A DNA stretch of 29,390 bases, taken from Phallusia fumigata (lineage: Eukaryota > Chordata > Ascidiacea > Phlebobranchia > Ascidiidae). The stretch covers positions 1-29,390 of the forward strand of contig QXVZ01023136.1 in assembly GCA_008931825.1 (NCBI GenBank), read 5' to 3'. Below the pieces are notes generated by a model. The model ran no database searches. It saw only the letters and a list, made by a program, of their open reading frames with translations, and was not told the origin of the DNA. Shown piece after piece: positions 10,301 to 17,675 of this stretch (position 1 is the first letter of the stretch; each line of letters begins with the position of its first letter). The position numbers were made by a program, and so were the translations under genes.

Positions 10301-13300
10301 ACACTTCAACAAGTAAGATAATGCGAAAACTGAAGCGATAAAAATAAGCATTATCTGGCCCTCTAACAGATAACACGATCGGCGACAATCTCTGTTTTGT
10401 CAAATTGTAGATTTGAAAACAAGTTTCCAAGAAACAAAATCAGTCGAACCAAAACAAACGAAAATATATTTCGCCTAATCACAGCATCGTCAGTTCAAAC
10501 TTAAGTAATCTGAAAACAATGCAATATTTGGCACGTCAATGTGATTGTCATCCCATGCCACTATAACCACGCATTTTTTATTATTTTCGTTATCGGCACC
10601 ATCAATCAACCGCAAATGACTGACAACCAAAGATGAACCTTCGATAAAATTAATGACCCTAATTAAGTAATGATAATGATCAATTTTAAAAATCGTTTTG
10701 AAATCAATTCATCCTGGTCTATCGACCTGACAAAGCATAAGTTATATTTAAACTTAATTTATTTGTGTAATAAACTTTGTATTACTGAAAACTTTCACCA
10801 TTTGACGTGATAAGAGGGCGATGTACGTCAATAGACATAATTTTTCGATTATTTTACCCACGCAGTTGCCATCATAATGGGAGATGAAGTTTAAAATTAC
10901 TGGCGGGAGTTAATATATTAGCGCAAAAAATCAATCAACCATAGGATGAATGCAGTGATTTGATTGTAACTTTGTTCAGATTAAAAGCACAATGACAGCC
11001 CAGGAAATTTCCTCGACAGTAGCGTTTTTCAAATTGGCTTCGAAAAACGAAGAATATGTAACGCATGATCAAATAACACAAATCGTCGAAGGCTTGGAAA
11101 CGATCCTTAAAGTTGTGTCTACAAACCAACGCCAGGTGAATTGACTACTTTTGATTATTTTTTTTTTGAAATTTTTGATTAATTAGTAACACATGCCTTT
11201 ATCTGGTTTGGTATATTAATCATAGCGATGTAAAGAGTTTTGGATATTTTTTATTTTAATGAATGTTTTAGTCAATTTGTTTTTCAACCAAAACACCAAC
11301 TTTCTTATTTTACGAAGACGGAGATAAAATTCCAACACTTAAACAGTCCTGGTTGTAGATTTCATGACGGGTTTAAGCAGTATGTTTTTGTTTTAGACGT
11401 TTCTTTTTCGTTTGGTGTTTTTTCATTAGTTTTTACGTTTTATCAAGGCCTTATTCCAACCGTTGTTCAATTTTGTTGCAGATTACAACCAATGTGATGT
11501 TCGACACTATGCTAGTGGTCAATCAGTTATCAAACGCAATGTTTCTACCCATAAACAATAAGACGTAAGTAGATAATGGCGTTATTGCTTAGCGTTGAAG
11601 TTATCATTACTGTATGTTCAGAGACACTGCTGGAAACAAACATCTAAAACACCCATTGCTTGATGTTTTGCAAAAATTAGGAAACCAAGTGGAAGTGCCA
11701 CACAATGAAACTAGTGTCACCCTAATTACGAAGCAAATCACTTTGCAGGTAAGACTAAACCACCTGTTGCCCCACTAATATTATTCGGGTAAATGGTTTG
11801 TTCTAAAATATGAAACTGCTGTACTAAAACAAAATCAAAGTTTTTGCTTTGCCATCAAAAGTGTTGTTTTTGATTGCCGAAATGCGTTGGTCAAAGAGAT
11901 TTGCTGGGAATACACATACGAAGGTATAAGCCTTAATTTAGGTTGTGGTAAATACTACATTTCAGGGTGTTTATCAGTCCTTGACTTAAACATCATTGTC
12001 CTTTTGATTAACGTGTGGACCAATTAGAGCATGCTCGGCACTTGCTACATGTGAGGACCCAACACCACTTTGGGCGTATCCTTTGTACACCATAAATTCT
12101 GGAAACTACTGAGCTTTTCAGAACAGAATTCTAGAAATCGCACTTAGGGGTGTACTTGAGGTTGTTTTCAAATATAAACCGACACAACAAAGGCAATGCA
12201 AACATTTCAAAGTCTAGAAAGTGTTTTGGCAATTTATAGTGACTAAACTTTATCTAAAACAGGGAAAAATTTGTATGAATCGTATGATCCAATTTTACTT
12301 TCATGCGAGCTTTGAACTTGTGAGTTAAAATAAGCTACATGTGAAAACAATTACAGTTGATAGCGATTGCGTCTTTACTTATCTAAATGTTAAACTTGCA
12401 GATATTCAAACCAACGACTGCAAAGAATGGCNAAGTAACTAACCGTTGTGGTCAATGTCTGAAACCGCTTATCCTTTAAACTGGAAAACGTGATCTTAAA
12501 TTTCTCTCCAAAATTTATTATTGCATGTGTTGATGTAAAGTTTTTCCAAACTATTAGCGAAAGTTATTTACGCACGTGATAGCCCCAAACAAAGCAGTCA
12601 ATTGGCTCAGAACAACATTGTGTGTTTATAACGCAGGATGAAGTGACACGTACCCAATGCAGTGTGTGGGATAAGCATCAACAACAGTGGGTACCAAACG
12701 GTTGTCAACTGGTCAAGAACAGTTTCCCGCCGAGATGCAAATGCTACAAGTTGGCCAACTTTGCCATGTTGGTGGTAAGTTGGCGGTGTTATCACATTTT
12801 GTGTTGCAATATGCAGAAAAGCACGTCTAGAGTGTTTTACTGTGGAAACGTCACACTTTGTGTCAAGATCCGTTTATTTTGTTAATATTTGCAATTTCTT
12901 AATTTGATAAAAAAGATCCAACTTAACCTTAACATTTTTGGGGGCGTTTTAAATTACATCTACAAGACTAAACTTAATTAATTAAAATAGATCTTACGTA
13001 TAAAAATCGCAATAACTTTTTACACATTGCATGTTCGAAAAGTTCCCACTGGAATTCTGAATAACTGTGGTTTACAGTCAGCATAAAATAAGTAAAATCT
13101 ATTCAGTTTCAATTGAAGGTCTTTTTGTTCAGGACACCAAAATTCTTCCTTCTGCCTTTTCAATGGGAATCGCAACATACGTTGGGTTGTGTTTGTCTAT
13201 TGCCGGAATCATATTAACCCTATTCGTGTTTCTTGCAATACCGTAAGTTTCGATACATAAATAGAGCATGTCAGATTTTATAAAGAGGGCTGTGTGACTA

Positions 13301-15845
13301 GATACGGGGAGTTCACAGGAAGATAATAAACATATGTTGAACTCATGAATGTGTTAGCCCAATCCAAAAACTGTGTCACAATTGAGGCCTCGCGGTCCAA
13401 AAGTTTGAAAACAACTATTTTAGACAACGCAAATGGCGGATAGATAATTTGTTTTAGCAAGACACCTAAGTAGGGCCTTTATATAGCATTAAATGTTATC
13501 AGCGTTTCATTTGTTTTGTTAATATTGACAGATTCAATTAAACTCAACAGAAAAACAAAGTTCTAGATACAAATGTATCAGTTAGCTTGACAAGCAGTCC
13601 AGCCTTCTGATCTGTCACTGCACATAATTTTAAATTTTTTATTCATCATTAGAAAACTTCGGAAACGCCAACCCACAATCTTTCTAGTCAATATCTGCCT
13701 TTGCTTGATGGCTGCGTGTTTTGTTTTTCTGTTGGCTGGCGATGAAGCTGAGAACAGAATACCATGCTATGCTTTGACAACTCTACTTCACTATTTTTTA
13801 CTTGCAACGTGGTTCTGGATGACAGCAAACGCCTATAGCATGTACAAAGCACTGGTTAAGGTACGTCTTACATCCACAAAATGTTACAATTAATCAATAT
13901 GGAACAATTAATTGCAAAAAAGATGCCTTTTCCAGTTTTTTTAGATATTTGAAAAACAATCTAAATTAATATTTAATTTTTCATATCGATGTAAGGTAAC
14001 CGCCCATGCTGACACCAAGGCTTCGGAATTTTCGTTTTTTCCTGCAAAATGAAACTCCATGTATGACCTTTGGATACTAATTACTAAACTTAGGAATTAA
14101 TGTGATATTTATGCAAGGTTTTTTTTACGGAGTTCCGTTACCAAATCTTTCTGTCACCAGCTTGTTATATCTGCAGGTATTTCAACTTTCGAATGACTTG
14201 TCTGGACGTGCGGCTGCGGCGATATATCTTGTTCCCTTGGTTATTGTTTTGCTCAACATCGGTGTCACAGTTTTCAATACCGACGTAAAAACATACAGGC
14301 CAGGTTAGTTTGCTATTTAAGGATACTTTCGATACCAAATGTGACCGATTATGACAAATTCATCATAGGGCTTAGGTAGTACCATATTAGGCGAGCGAAA
14401 GTTTACCAAATTTGGAGACATGTTTATCTGCCTGAATAACTGAGTAAGATGACATTTTTGAGCACGAAAATTTAAAAGTGTTCGAAATAGATGTCGTGAG
14501 AATATTATTTTTTAAATAATTTTGTTGCATTACTAAAAATTATTTATTTCACAGACGACATATTTTTTGAGTCGACATATAAATCCCGACACATGTGCTG
14601 GCTTCGTTTCTATTCTCTCTACTTCGGATTTCTTCTTCCAGTTGGCGTTTTGTTCCTGACCAACATCTACTTCTTCGCCGCTGTGCTTGGCAAGATCACG
14701 TGTTGCAAAAACAAGGTACGCAATGCATAGCATCTTTTCAATTTACTGCAGAACCGTGTTATCTGCAAGAGAGCAGGAAANCAATTTACTGCAGAACCGT
14801 GTTATCTGCAAGAGAGCAGGAAATGGATGCCTAGAACAGTTTAAACGTTATTGAATTGATCATAATTTTTACACGTTTTTGGCAAAAGCTTTGTACTTTG
14901 TAAACATATTTTTACTTTCTTGTGTGTTTATATACATTCGTTTCCAACTAATTAGCTAAACTGCAAATTACAAATACTGCATTCATTCAATTACATGACT
15001 GCACTTAGTAATGTCTGTGCAATATTATGCCCCATACCTTAATTTAACTATACAATATTGCTGTTGTTTAATTGCTTGCTGTATTTGGTTGTAGAATTAT
15101 AAAACAAAAAGCAAGCTTACTTGATTTTACAGATCCAGTCTACTGCTAAGGTTCGCAGTCTCGGTGCTGATTTCAAGATTGCATTGTCAATGATTTGCTC
15201 GATGGGTCTGACTTGGGTCTTTGGATATCTAATGCTGGTGGCTGAAGACGAAACACATCAAACTGTGATGGCCTGGCTTTTTACAGTGTTTAATTCCACA
15301 CAGGTGCGAAAGCTAGAGCAGTCAACCTCAAAATGTCGTTGTGCAAATTCTTTTCTAAGTTTTAACTTACTTTTATTCAGCGCTTGGCGTTTTCGTTAAA
15401 CAAATCGTCAGTACTTAAAGATTTGATTTGCTTATCAGATTATTTAAATCACGCAATGCTTTTATGAAAAGTTGGGAATATTTTTGCAGCTGCTTTTATA
15501 GGGCTAACCCTTATAAACCTTTTTAACACGTTTTTCGTGGGTCATTTGACGCAATATAAACCAGAGTAAACATATTTTTCCATTACCAAATGTAATCACA
15601 AGGTAAATTGCTAATTATTCGGCTAAACATTTCTTCTTGGATCCAAGAATTCTAAAGTCAAATATTTGAAAATGATTGTTTTGAAGGGAGTCAACATCTT
15701 CATATTTAACTGTGTCGTAAACGAGGGAGTTCGTAACATGATTTGCGACTGGTTCACTCATAAGATGAAGAAAACGGGCGCTTCAGCTACAAGCATCACA
15801 ACCAACACTCGAACAACGAAGCAACAAGTGTCGTCAAAGGTCTAA
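1285..15845 (+). CDS. Adhesion G-protein-coupled receptor with H-type-lectin-like and EGF domains (multi-exon)
   Basis: Predicted surface receptor of the adhesion GPCR family. Exons by eye: 1285-1366, 1822-2079, 2610-2711, 3114-3227, 3523-3636, 3767-3880, 4284-4397, 4617-4730, 5025-5138, 5267-5380, 5784-5897, 6116-6229, 6317-6430, 6616-6729, 7257-7364, 7778-7891, 9348-9464, 9810-9917, 10209-10312, 10980-11135, 11482-11564, 11622-11748, about 12402-12434, 12637-12774, 13133-13242, 13653-13860, 14177-14303, 14555-14715, 15133-15303, 15687-15845. Junctions are GT-AG and phases agree throughout. The sum is about 1,240 residues, or about 1,090 if the four exons 4617-5897 are an assembly duplicate. 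Order: signal peptide, H-lectin-like domain, 15 EGF-like modules, linker, GAIN, GPS, 7TM, Ser/Thr-rich tail ending S-K-V. The ligand is unknown. The start at 1285 was chosen because it gives a clean signal peptide; the in-frame ATG at 1189 would add 32 polar residues. Oddities: non-consensus GPS cleavage site and a near-missing GAIN subdomain B. Confidence 0.88.
1822..2079 (+). CDS. GPCR exon 2: H-type-lectin-like domain
   Basis: An 86-residue symmetric phase 1-1 exon. It shows the spacing I associate with H-type (Helix pomatia agglutinin-like) lectins: an early F-S-A-V-Y strand, a P-P-V-V segment, a central [14 protein letters not shown] strand, and a C-terminal V-T-V-N-W-E-A-T-F that mirrors the family's terminal 'V-x-W-x-A'. 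Members of that family bind GalNAc-type sugars. It has a single cysteine (S-L-C-N-K). Assignment is by pattern; a profile search against Pfam PF09458 would settle it. Confidence 0.6.
2610..2711 (+). CDS. GPCR exon 3: EGF-like module with five cysteines
   Basis: 34 residues, phase 1-1. It holds N-P-C, G-A-C, S-C-S-C, G-Y-E-G and P-T-C, the C2 to C6 pattern of an EGF domain. The position of the first cysteine is a valine (D/N-P-V-E-N-P-C), so one disulfide should be lost and one cysteine unpaired. There is no calcium-binding D-x-D-E motif. Confidence 0.8.
3114..3227 (+). CDS. GPCR exon 4: calcium-binding EGF module
   Basis: 38 residues, phase 1-1, beginning I-D-D-C-K-S-A-P-C, with the hydroxylation/calcium pattern C-x-D-x4-Y-x-C-x-C and G-F-E-G-K-N-C. 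All six cysteines are present. A near copy lies at 4617-4730 with three amino-acid changes. Confidence 0.88.
3523..3636 (+). CDS. GPCR exon 5: calcium-binding EGF module
   Basis: 38 residues, phase 1-1, beginning [10 protein letters not shown], with [12 protein letters not shown]. Six cysteines. The counterpart at 5025-5138 differs at five residues. Confidence 0.88.
3767..3880 (+). CDS. GPCR exon 6: calcium-binding EGF module (type A)
   Basis: 38 residues, phase 1-1, beginning [10 protein letters not shown], with an N-A-T glycosylation sequon before C3 and [12 protein letters not shown]. Identical in sequence to 5267-5380. Confidence 0.88.
4284..4397 (+). CDS. GPCR exon 7: calcium-binding EGF module (type B)
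   Basis: 38 residues, phase 1-1, beginning [10 protein letters not shown], with an N-S-T sequon, [12 protein letters not shown] and G-K-N-C-S-I-S. Identical to 5784-5897. It lies 39 bases before the N at 4436. Confidence 0.88.
4617..4730 (+). CDS. GPCR exon 8: EGF module, copy of exon 4 (may be assembly duplicate)
   Basis: 38 residues, phase 1-1, same start I-D-D-C-K-S-A-P-C as exon 4 with G to S, S to T and R to A changes. It lies just after the N at 4436, inside the second copy of a 1.5-kb repeat, so its presence in the real gene is uncertain. Confidence 0.7.
5025..5138 (+). CDS. GPCR exon 9: EGF module, copy of exon 5 (may be assembly duplicate)
   Basis: 38 residues, [10 protein letters not shown] start, phase 1-1. 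Five residues differ from exon 5 (G/R, R/Q, V/I, K/Q, N/S), more than I would expect of sequencing error, so this is an allele or a true paralogous exon. Confidence 0.7.
5267..5380 (+). CDS. GPCR exon 10: EGF module type A, copy of exon 6 (may be assembly duplicate)
   Basis: 38 residues, [10 protein letters not shown] start, phase 1-1, identical to exon 6 at the nucleotide level, as is the surrounding intron sequence. Confidence 0.7.
5784..5897 (+). CDS. GPCR exon 11: EGF module type B, copy of exon 7 (may be assembly duplicate)
   Basis: 38 residues, [10 protein letters not shown] start, phase 1-1, identical to exon 7. Unlike exon 7, it continues into unique intron sequence beyond 5936. Confidence 0.75.
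6116..6229 (+). CDS. GPCR exon 12: calcium-binding EGF module (type A)
   Basis: 38 residues, phase 1-1, [10 protein letters not shown] start, N-A-T sequon, G-F-T-D-K-N-C. The open frame running through it (6049-6672) also crosses the next short intron, which lacks stops, but GT-AG sites and EGF lengths support splicing. Confidence 0.88.
6317..6430 (+). CDS. GPCR exon 13: calcium-binding EGF module (type B)
   Basis: 38 residues, phase 1-1, [10 protein letters not shown] start, [12 protein letters not shown] and G-W-T-G-K-N-C. The intron before it is only 87 bases. Confidence 0.88.
6616..6729 (+). CDS. GPCR exon 14: calcium-binding EGF module (type A)
   Basis: 38 residues, phase 1-1, nearly the same as exon 12 in protein sequence. 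It continues the alternating A-B-A order of EGF types seen in 6116-6729. Confidence 0.88.
7257..7364 (+). CDS. GPCR exon 15: EGF-like module
   Basis: 36 residues, phase 1-1: [14 protein letters not shown], then D-G-H-V-C-N-C and G-F-S-G-A-D-C. Six cysteines, no D-x-D-E calcium signature, so a plain EGF rather than the calcium-binding type. Confidence 0.85.
7778..7891 (+). CDS. GPCR exon 16: calcium-binding EGF module
   Basis: 38 residues, phase 1-1: [35 protein letters not shown]. It is followed by the longest intron of the gene (7892-9347). Confidence 0.88.
8939..9228. mobile_element. hAT-type MITE, 290 bp, with 8-bp target duplication
   Basis: The left end is CAGGGCTTAGCAAACG; the right end read in reverse is CAGGAATTCCCAAACT (11 of 16 match), both close to the CAGGGGTTCCCAAAC ends common in hAT elements. 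The left arm continues into CTCTGCGACCCC and the right in reverse into GAGGTCGTCGCCC. The flanks are ATTTAGAC (8931-8938) and ATTTACAC (9229-9236), an 8-base duplication with one mismatch, the size expected for hAT. No transposase frame lies inside, so it is non-autonomous. It sits in GPCR intron 16. Confidence 0.75.
9348..9464 (+). CDS. GPCR exon 17: EGF-like module
   Basis: 39 residues, phase 1-1: [17 protein letters not shown], and G-Y-E-G-D-G-Y-T-C, the six-cysteine pattern ending in the G-D-G-Y-x-C form common in EGF_3-type modules. Two further TTTCAG acceptors at 9275 and 9290 are in the same frame. Confidence 0.85.
9810..9917 (+). CDS. GPCR exon 18: linker before GAIN
   Basis: 36 residues, phase 1-1, [12 protein letters not shown] then N-Q-S and N-N-T sequons and E-L-C-P-N-G. 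No known domain is clear. It may be a reduced hormone-receptor-like region, since that is the usual neighbour of GAIN and the next exon supplies more cysteines. Confidence 0.7.
10209..10312 (+). CDS. GPCR exon 19: linker with cysteines, switches to phase 0
   Basis: Begins in phase 1 (codon GGA) and ends in phase 0 at CAA|GTAAGA. Residues include [16 protein letters not shown] and S-C-D. From here all introns to the GPS are phase 0 except the one between 11564 and 11622. Confidence 0.72.
10980..11135 (+). CDS. GPCR exon 20: GAIN subdomain A, helical part
   Basis: 52 residues, phase 0-0. Amphipathic helices [12 protein letters not shown] and [15 protein letters not shown] match the helical first half of GAIN domains. 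The antisense open frame over this stretch is a shadow. Confidence 0.75.
11482..11564 (+). CDS. GPCR exon 21: GAIN, second helical part
   Basis: 83 bases, phase 0 to 2. [21 protein letters not shown] continues the helical GAIN pattern. Donor is AGAC|GTAAGT. Confidence 0.75.
11622..11748 (+). CDS. GPCR exon 22: GAIN, transition to beta-sandwich
   Basis: 127 bases, phase 2 to 0. L-L-D-V-L-Q-K-L-G helix followed by N-E-T-S-V-T-L and T-K-Q-I-T-L-Q, strand-like segments that should begin GAIN subdomain B. Contains an N-E-T sequon. Confidence 0.75.
12402..12434 (+). CDS. GPCR exon 23: short GAIN-B fragment interrupted by N
   Basis: After a good acceptor (AAACTTGCAG), phase 0 reads [10 protein letters not shown], which continues the strand from exon 22. 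An N at 12432 lies in the next codon and GTAACT could act as donor, giving a 33-base in-frame micro-exon. Alternatively the N marks missing sequence, since the rest of GAIN subdomain B is not visible before the GPS exon. Confidence 0.5.
12637..12774 (+). CDS. GPCR exon 24: GPS motif with altered cleavage site
   Basis: 46 residues, phase 0-0. T-Q-C-S-V-W, N-G-C, then [13 protein letters not shown]: the GPS cysteines and tryptophan are all present and the stalk (tethered agonist) region N-F-A-M-L is recognisable. The catalytic histidine is replaced by lysine and the Thr/Ser nucleophile by alanine, so self-cleavage is not expected. Confidence 0.9.
13133..13242 (+). CDS. GPCR exon 25: TM1
   Basis: 110 bases, phase 0 to 2. 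Hydrophobic helix [20 protein letters not shown] followed by F-V-F-L-A-I-P, typical of adhesion GPCR TM1. Confidence 0.85.
13653..13860 (+). CDS. GPCR exon 26: ICL1, TM2, ECL1 and TM3
   Basis: 208 bases, phase 2 to 0. K-L-R-K-R loop, TM2 around [14 protein letters not shown], the conserved ECL1 cysteine I-P-C-Y-A, and TM3 [13 protein letters not shown], a strong adhesion GPCR signature (H-Y-F-x-L-A-x-x-x-W-M). Confidence 0.92.
14177..14303 (+). CDS. GPCR exon 27: TM4
   Basis: 127 bases, phase 0 to 1. [11 protein letters not shown] loop then [19 protein letters not shown] helix. The open frame extends upstream to 14102, but CTGCAG at 14171-14176 gives an acceptor that fits the preceding phase 0 donor. 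Confidence 0.8.
14555..14715 (+). CDS. GPCR exon 28: ECL2 and TM5
   Basis: 161 bases, phase 1 to 0. H-M-C-W-L-R supplies the conserved ECL2 Cys-Trp that pairs with the ECL1 cysteine. TM5 follows: [18 protein letters not shown]. Confidence 0.88.
14739..14823 (+). repeat. 42-base direct repeat on both sides of an N
   Basis: Bases 14739-14780 and 14782-14823 are identical and separated only by the N at 14781, in the intron after the TM5 exon. This is a small unmerged contig overlap in form, with no effect on the coding sequence. Confidence 0.9.
15133..15303 (+). CDS. GPCR exon 29: TM6 and start of TM7
   Basis: 57 residues, phase 0-0. [20 protein letters not shown] is the hallmark TM6 of adhesion GPCRs (G-L-T-W-x-F-G). 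[12 protein letters not shown] begins TM7. Confidence 0.93.
15687..15845 (+). CDS. GPCR exon 30: TM7 end, cytoplasmic tail, stop
   Basis: Phase 0 start [16 protein letters not shown] completes TM7 and leads to helix 8-like N-M-I-C-D-W-F. The short tail is Ser/Thr-rich and ends S-S-K-V, which fits a class I PDZ ligand (S/T-x-V at the C terminus). TAA at 15843-15845. Confidence 0.88.
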   Translation, partial: GVNIFIFNCVVNEGVRNMICDWFTHKMKKTGASATSITTNTRTTKQQVSSKV

Positions 15846-15847
15846 AA

Positions 15848-15870
15848 CAGGGGTTCCCAACAATTTCATA
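15848..15870 (+). mobile_element. hAT-like terminal sequence in the GPCR 3' UTR
   Basis: CAGGGGTTCCCAAC begins two bases after the GPCR stop codon and closely matches hAT terminal inverted repeat starts. A weak reverse match ends near 15979 (GCACCCCTG), but no 8-base target duplication is present, so the element is truncated or only the end is preserved. Confidence 0.35.
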
Positions 15871-15950
15871 ACTCTTTTCAAGTTACTCTCTCAATACCCA
15901 TTTGATGTAGATAGATAAAACAAGCATATGTTTGATGAAAACTCTACCTC

Positions 15951-16803
15951 CGGTATTTTGTACATCCCTTGCACCCCTGTACATTTATTCGCTTTGGTGT
16001 GTTTTGACTTTTAAAATGGGGTATTGTTAACATTGTTGTACATTTGTACAAAAGTTAAATAAACAGTGTACCTTTTTTAAGATTTTAAATGACAATATTG
16101 GTTTGTTTCTTCACAGTTCCATCGATTTTAAAGTTTAATTTTGTACTAACTATGAAATAAAAACTATGCTATTCACAATTTGAAAACATAGTTTCGGGGA
16201 CATTGAATAAAAGGAACATTTCATCCTTGTTTTTACAATGAAAAAGCGAATGTTTTTTTTACAATAAAAACTGCTGTAAAGATGGACTGGTTTCTGTACT
16301 TTGTAGTAAAAAGAGTGTAACAATGTACGTCATAGCGTCAGAAAACCAACAGCAATCTAAAACTCGCAATTTCTTTGCATTTTGCATGTTGAGTTGAGTT
16401 GAGTTTATTTCGCTCGGTGAAAGAAAGCATAGCGACACAATATCACTAAATCAATCACCAGGCCGGAAATAGCTGCGCAATGAGGCGCATAAATGTTACG
16501 GGCACAATTAGTGGATCAAGGTCGAACGCGCTGCAGCTACACCGTAGCTACATGAGATAATTGGATAAAGCGGTTTTCTCCTCTTCTTTCACACATTGTC
16601 GGTTGCCAAGCGAACGACTAATGTTATGATGGGTCGTAATGCGCTAAATGTTTGCAAATATTTCCTAATAGTGCATTGCCAAGGAAGATACGACATGTTA
16701 CCTTTAGCTGCAAATAGTTGTTTACCCCAGCAGATACGAAAAACGCTTGAATGCGGTACGCTAATAATGTGTGCACCGTTGAGCTCATTGTAGTTTCGTT
16801 GGA
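15951..16803 (+). repeat. About 0.85-kb repeat, copy 1 (copy 2 at 17676-18555)
   Basis: Sequence from CGGTATTTTGTAC matches the sequence directly after the gap at 17676, with a few substitutions and small insertions (for example an added block near 18206-18218). Both copies share a GAGTT pentanucleotide run near 16390 and 18117 and then diverge at GTAGTTTCGTTGGA. Confidence 0.8.
16058..16063 (+). terminator. Poly(A) signal AATAAA for the GPCR gene
   Basis: First AATAAA after the stop codon, 213 bases downstream. Further AATAAA motifs follow within about 160 bases. Confidence 0.5.
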
Positions 16804-16894
16804 CCTGAGTTCTTTGAACAAACAGCGTCAAAACCGACCCAGCAAACAAAAAAGTGCCAACTTTCAACCCAAATATCTCGCGAACCAAACACCG

Positions 16895-17277
16895 CAAGAC
16901 AACAAAATTTGCACACAACACTTTCCAACAAACTTACAAGCGATTGACGCAATCTGTTTGAAAAAATATTAAAACACCGAATATTAATATGCTTATGAAT
17001 ATGACTGCTTAATGCACCTGACACGTTGAAATGGCCCACAAGCCACTGCCACACCCTTATTCTACATAGCATGCCGTTTTCAAAAAGCCCAAATTCGTCA
17101 TTCTACGGGTGGGGGCGCTCCACTTAATATTCAGTTGAAATTCATAACCCGCGCGTATTGCCGCCGCCGAGCTTGCCAGCAAGCAATTGTAGGCCCCCAG
17201 TAATATTTTTTCAAACAGATTGCGTCAATCGCTTGTAAGTTCGTTGGAAAGTGTTGTGTGCAAATTTTGTTGTCTTG
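16895..17277. repeat. Inverted repeat, 76-base arms, 231-base spacer, ends at the gap
   Basis: 16895-16970 is the reverse complement of 17202-17277 with one mismatch. The right arm runs straight into the gap, so its full length is unknown. The spacer has no open frame of note. It could be a foldback or MITE-type element, or a palindromic misjoin next to the gap. Confidence 0.75.
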
Positions 17278-17675
17278 NNNNNNNNNNNNNNNNNNNNNNN
17301 NNNNNNNNNNNNNNNNNNNNNNNNNNNNNNNNNNNNNNNNNNNNNNNNNNNNNNNNNNNNNNNNNNNNNNNNNNNNNNNNNNNNNNNNNNNNNNNNNNNN
17401 NNNNNNNNNNNNNNNNNNNNNNNNNNNNNNNNNNNNNNNNNNNNNNNNNNNNNNNNNNNNNNNNNNNNNNNNNNNNNNNNNNNNNNNNNNNNNNNNNNNN
17501 NNNNNNNNNNNNNNNNNNNNNNNNNNNNNNNNNNNNNNNNNNNNNNNNNNNNNNNNNNNNNNNNNNNNNNNNNNNNNNNNNNNNNNNNNNNNNNNNNNNN
17601 NNNNNNNNNNNNNNNNNNNNNNNNNNNNNNNNNNNNNNNNNNNNNNNNNNNNNNNNNNNNNNNNNNNNNNNNNNN
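17278..17675. other. Assembly gap, 398 N
   Basis: Unsequenced bases. Open frames drawn across it are meaningless. Confidence 1.

Noticed and set aside
11841..11928. Possible extra GAIN exon between 11748 and 12402
   Set aside because: The phase 0 reading after the preceding donor hits TGA within 11 codons; the open readings need a phase that no neighbour supplies and do not resemble GAIN-B.
16589..17072. Several 65-110 residue open frames on both strands
   Set aside because: They lie in the repeated and inverted-repeat region, mirror one another, and recur with changes at 18275-18618 without conserved frame.
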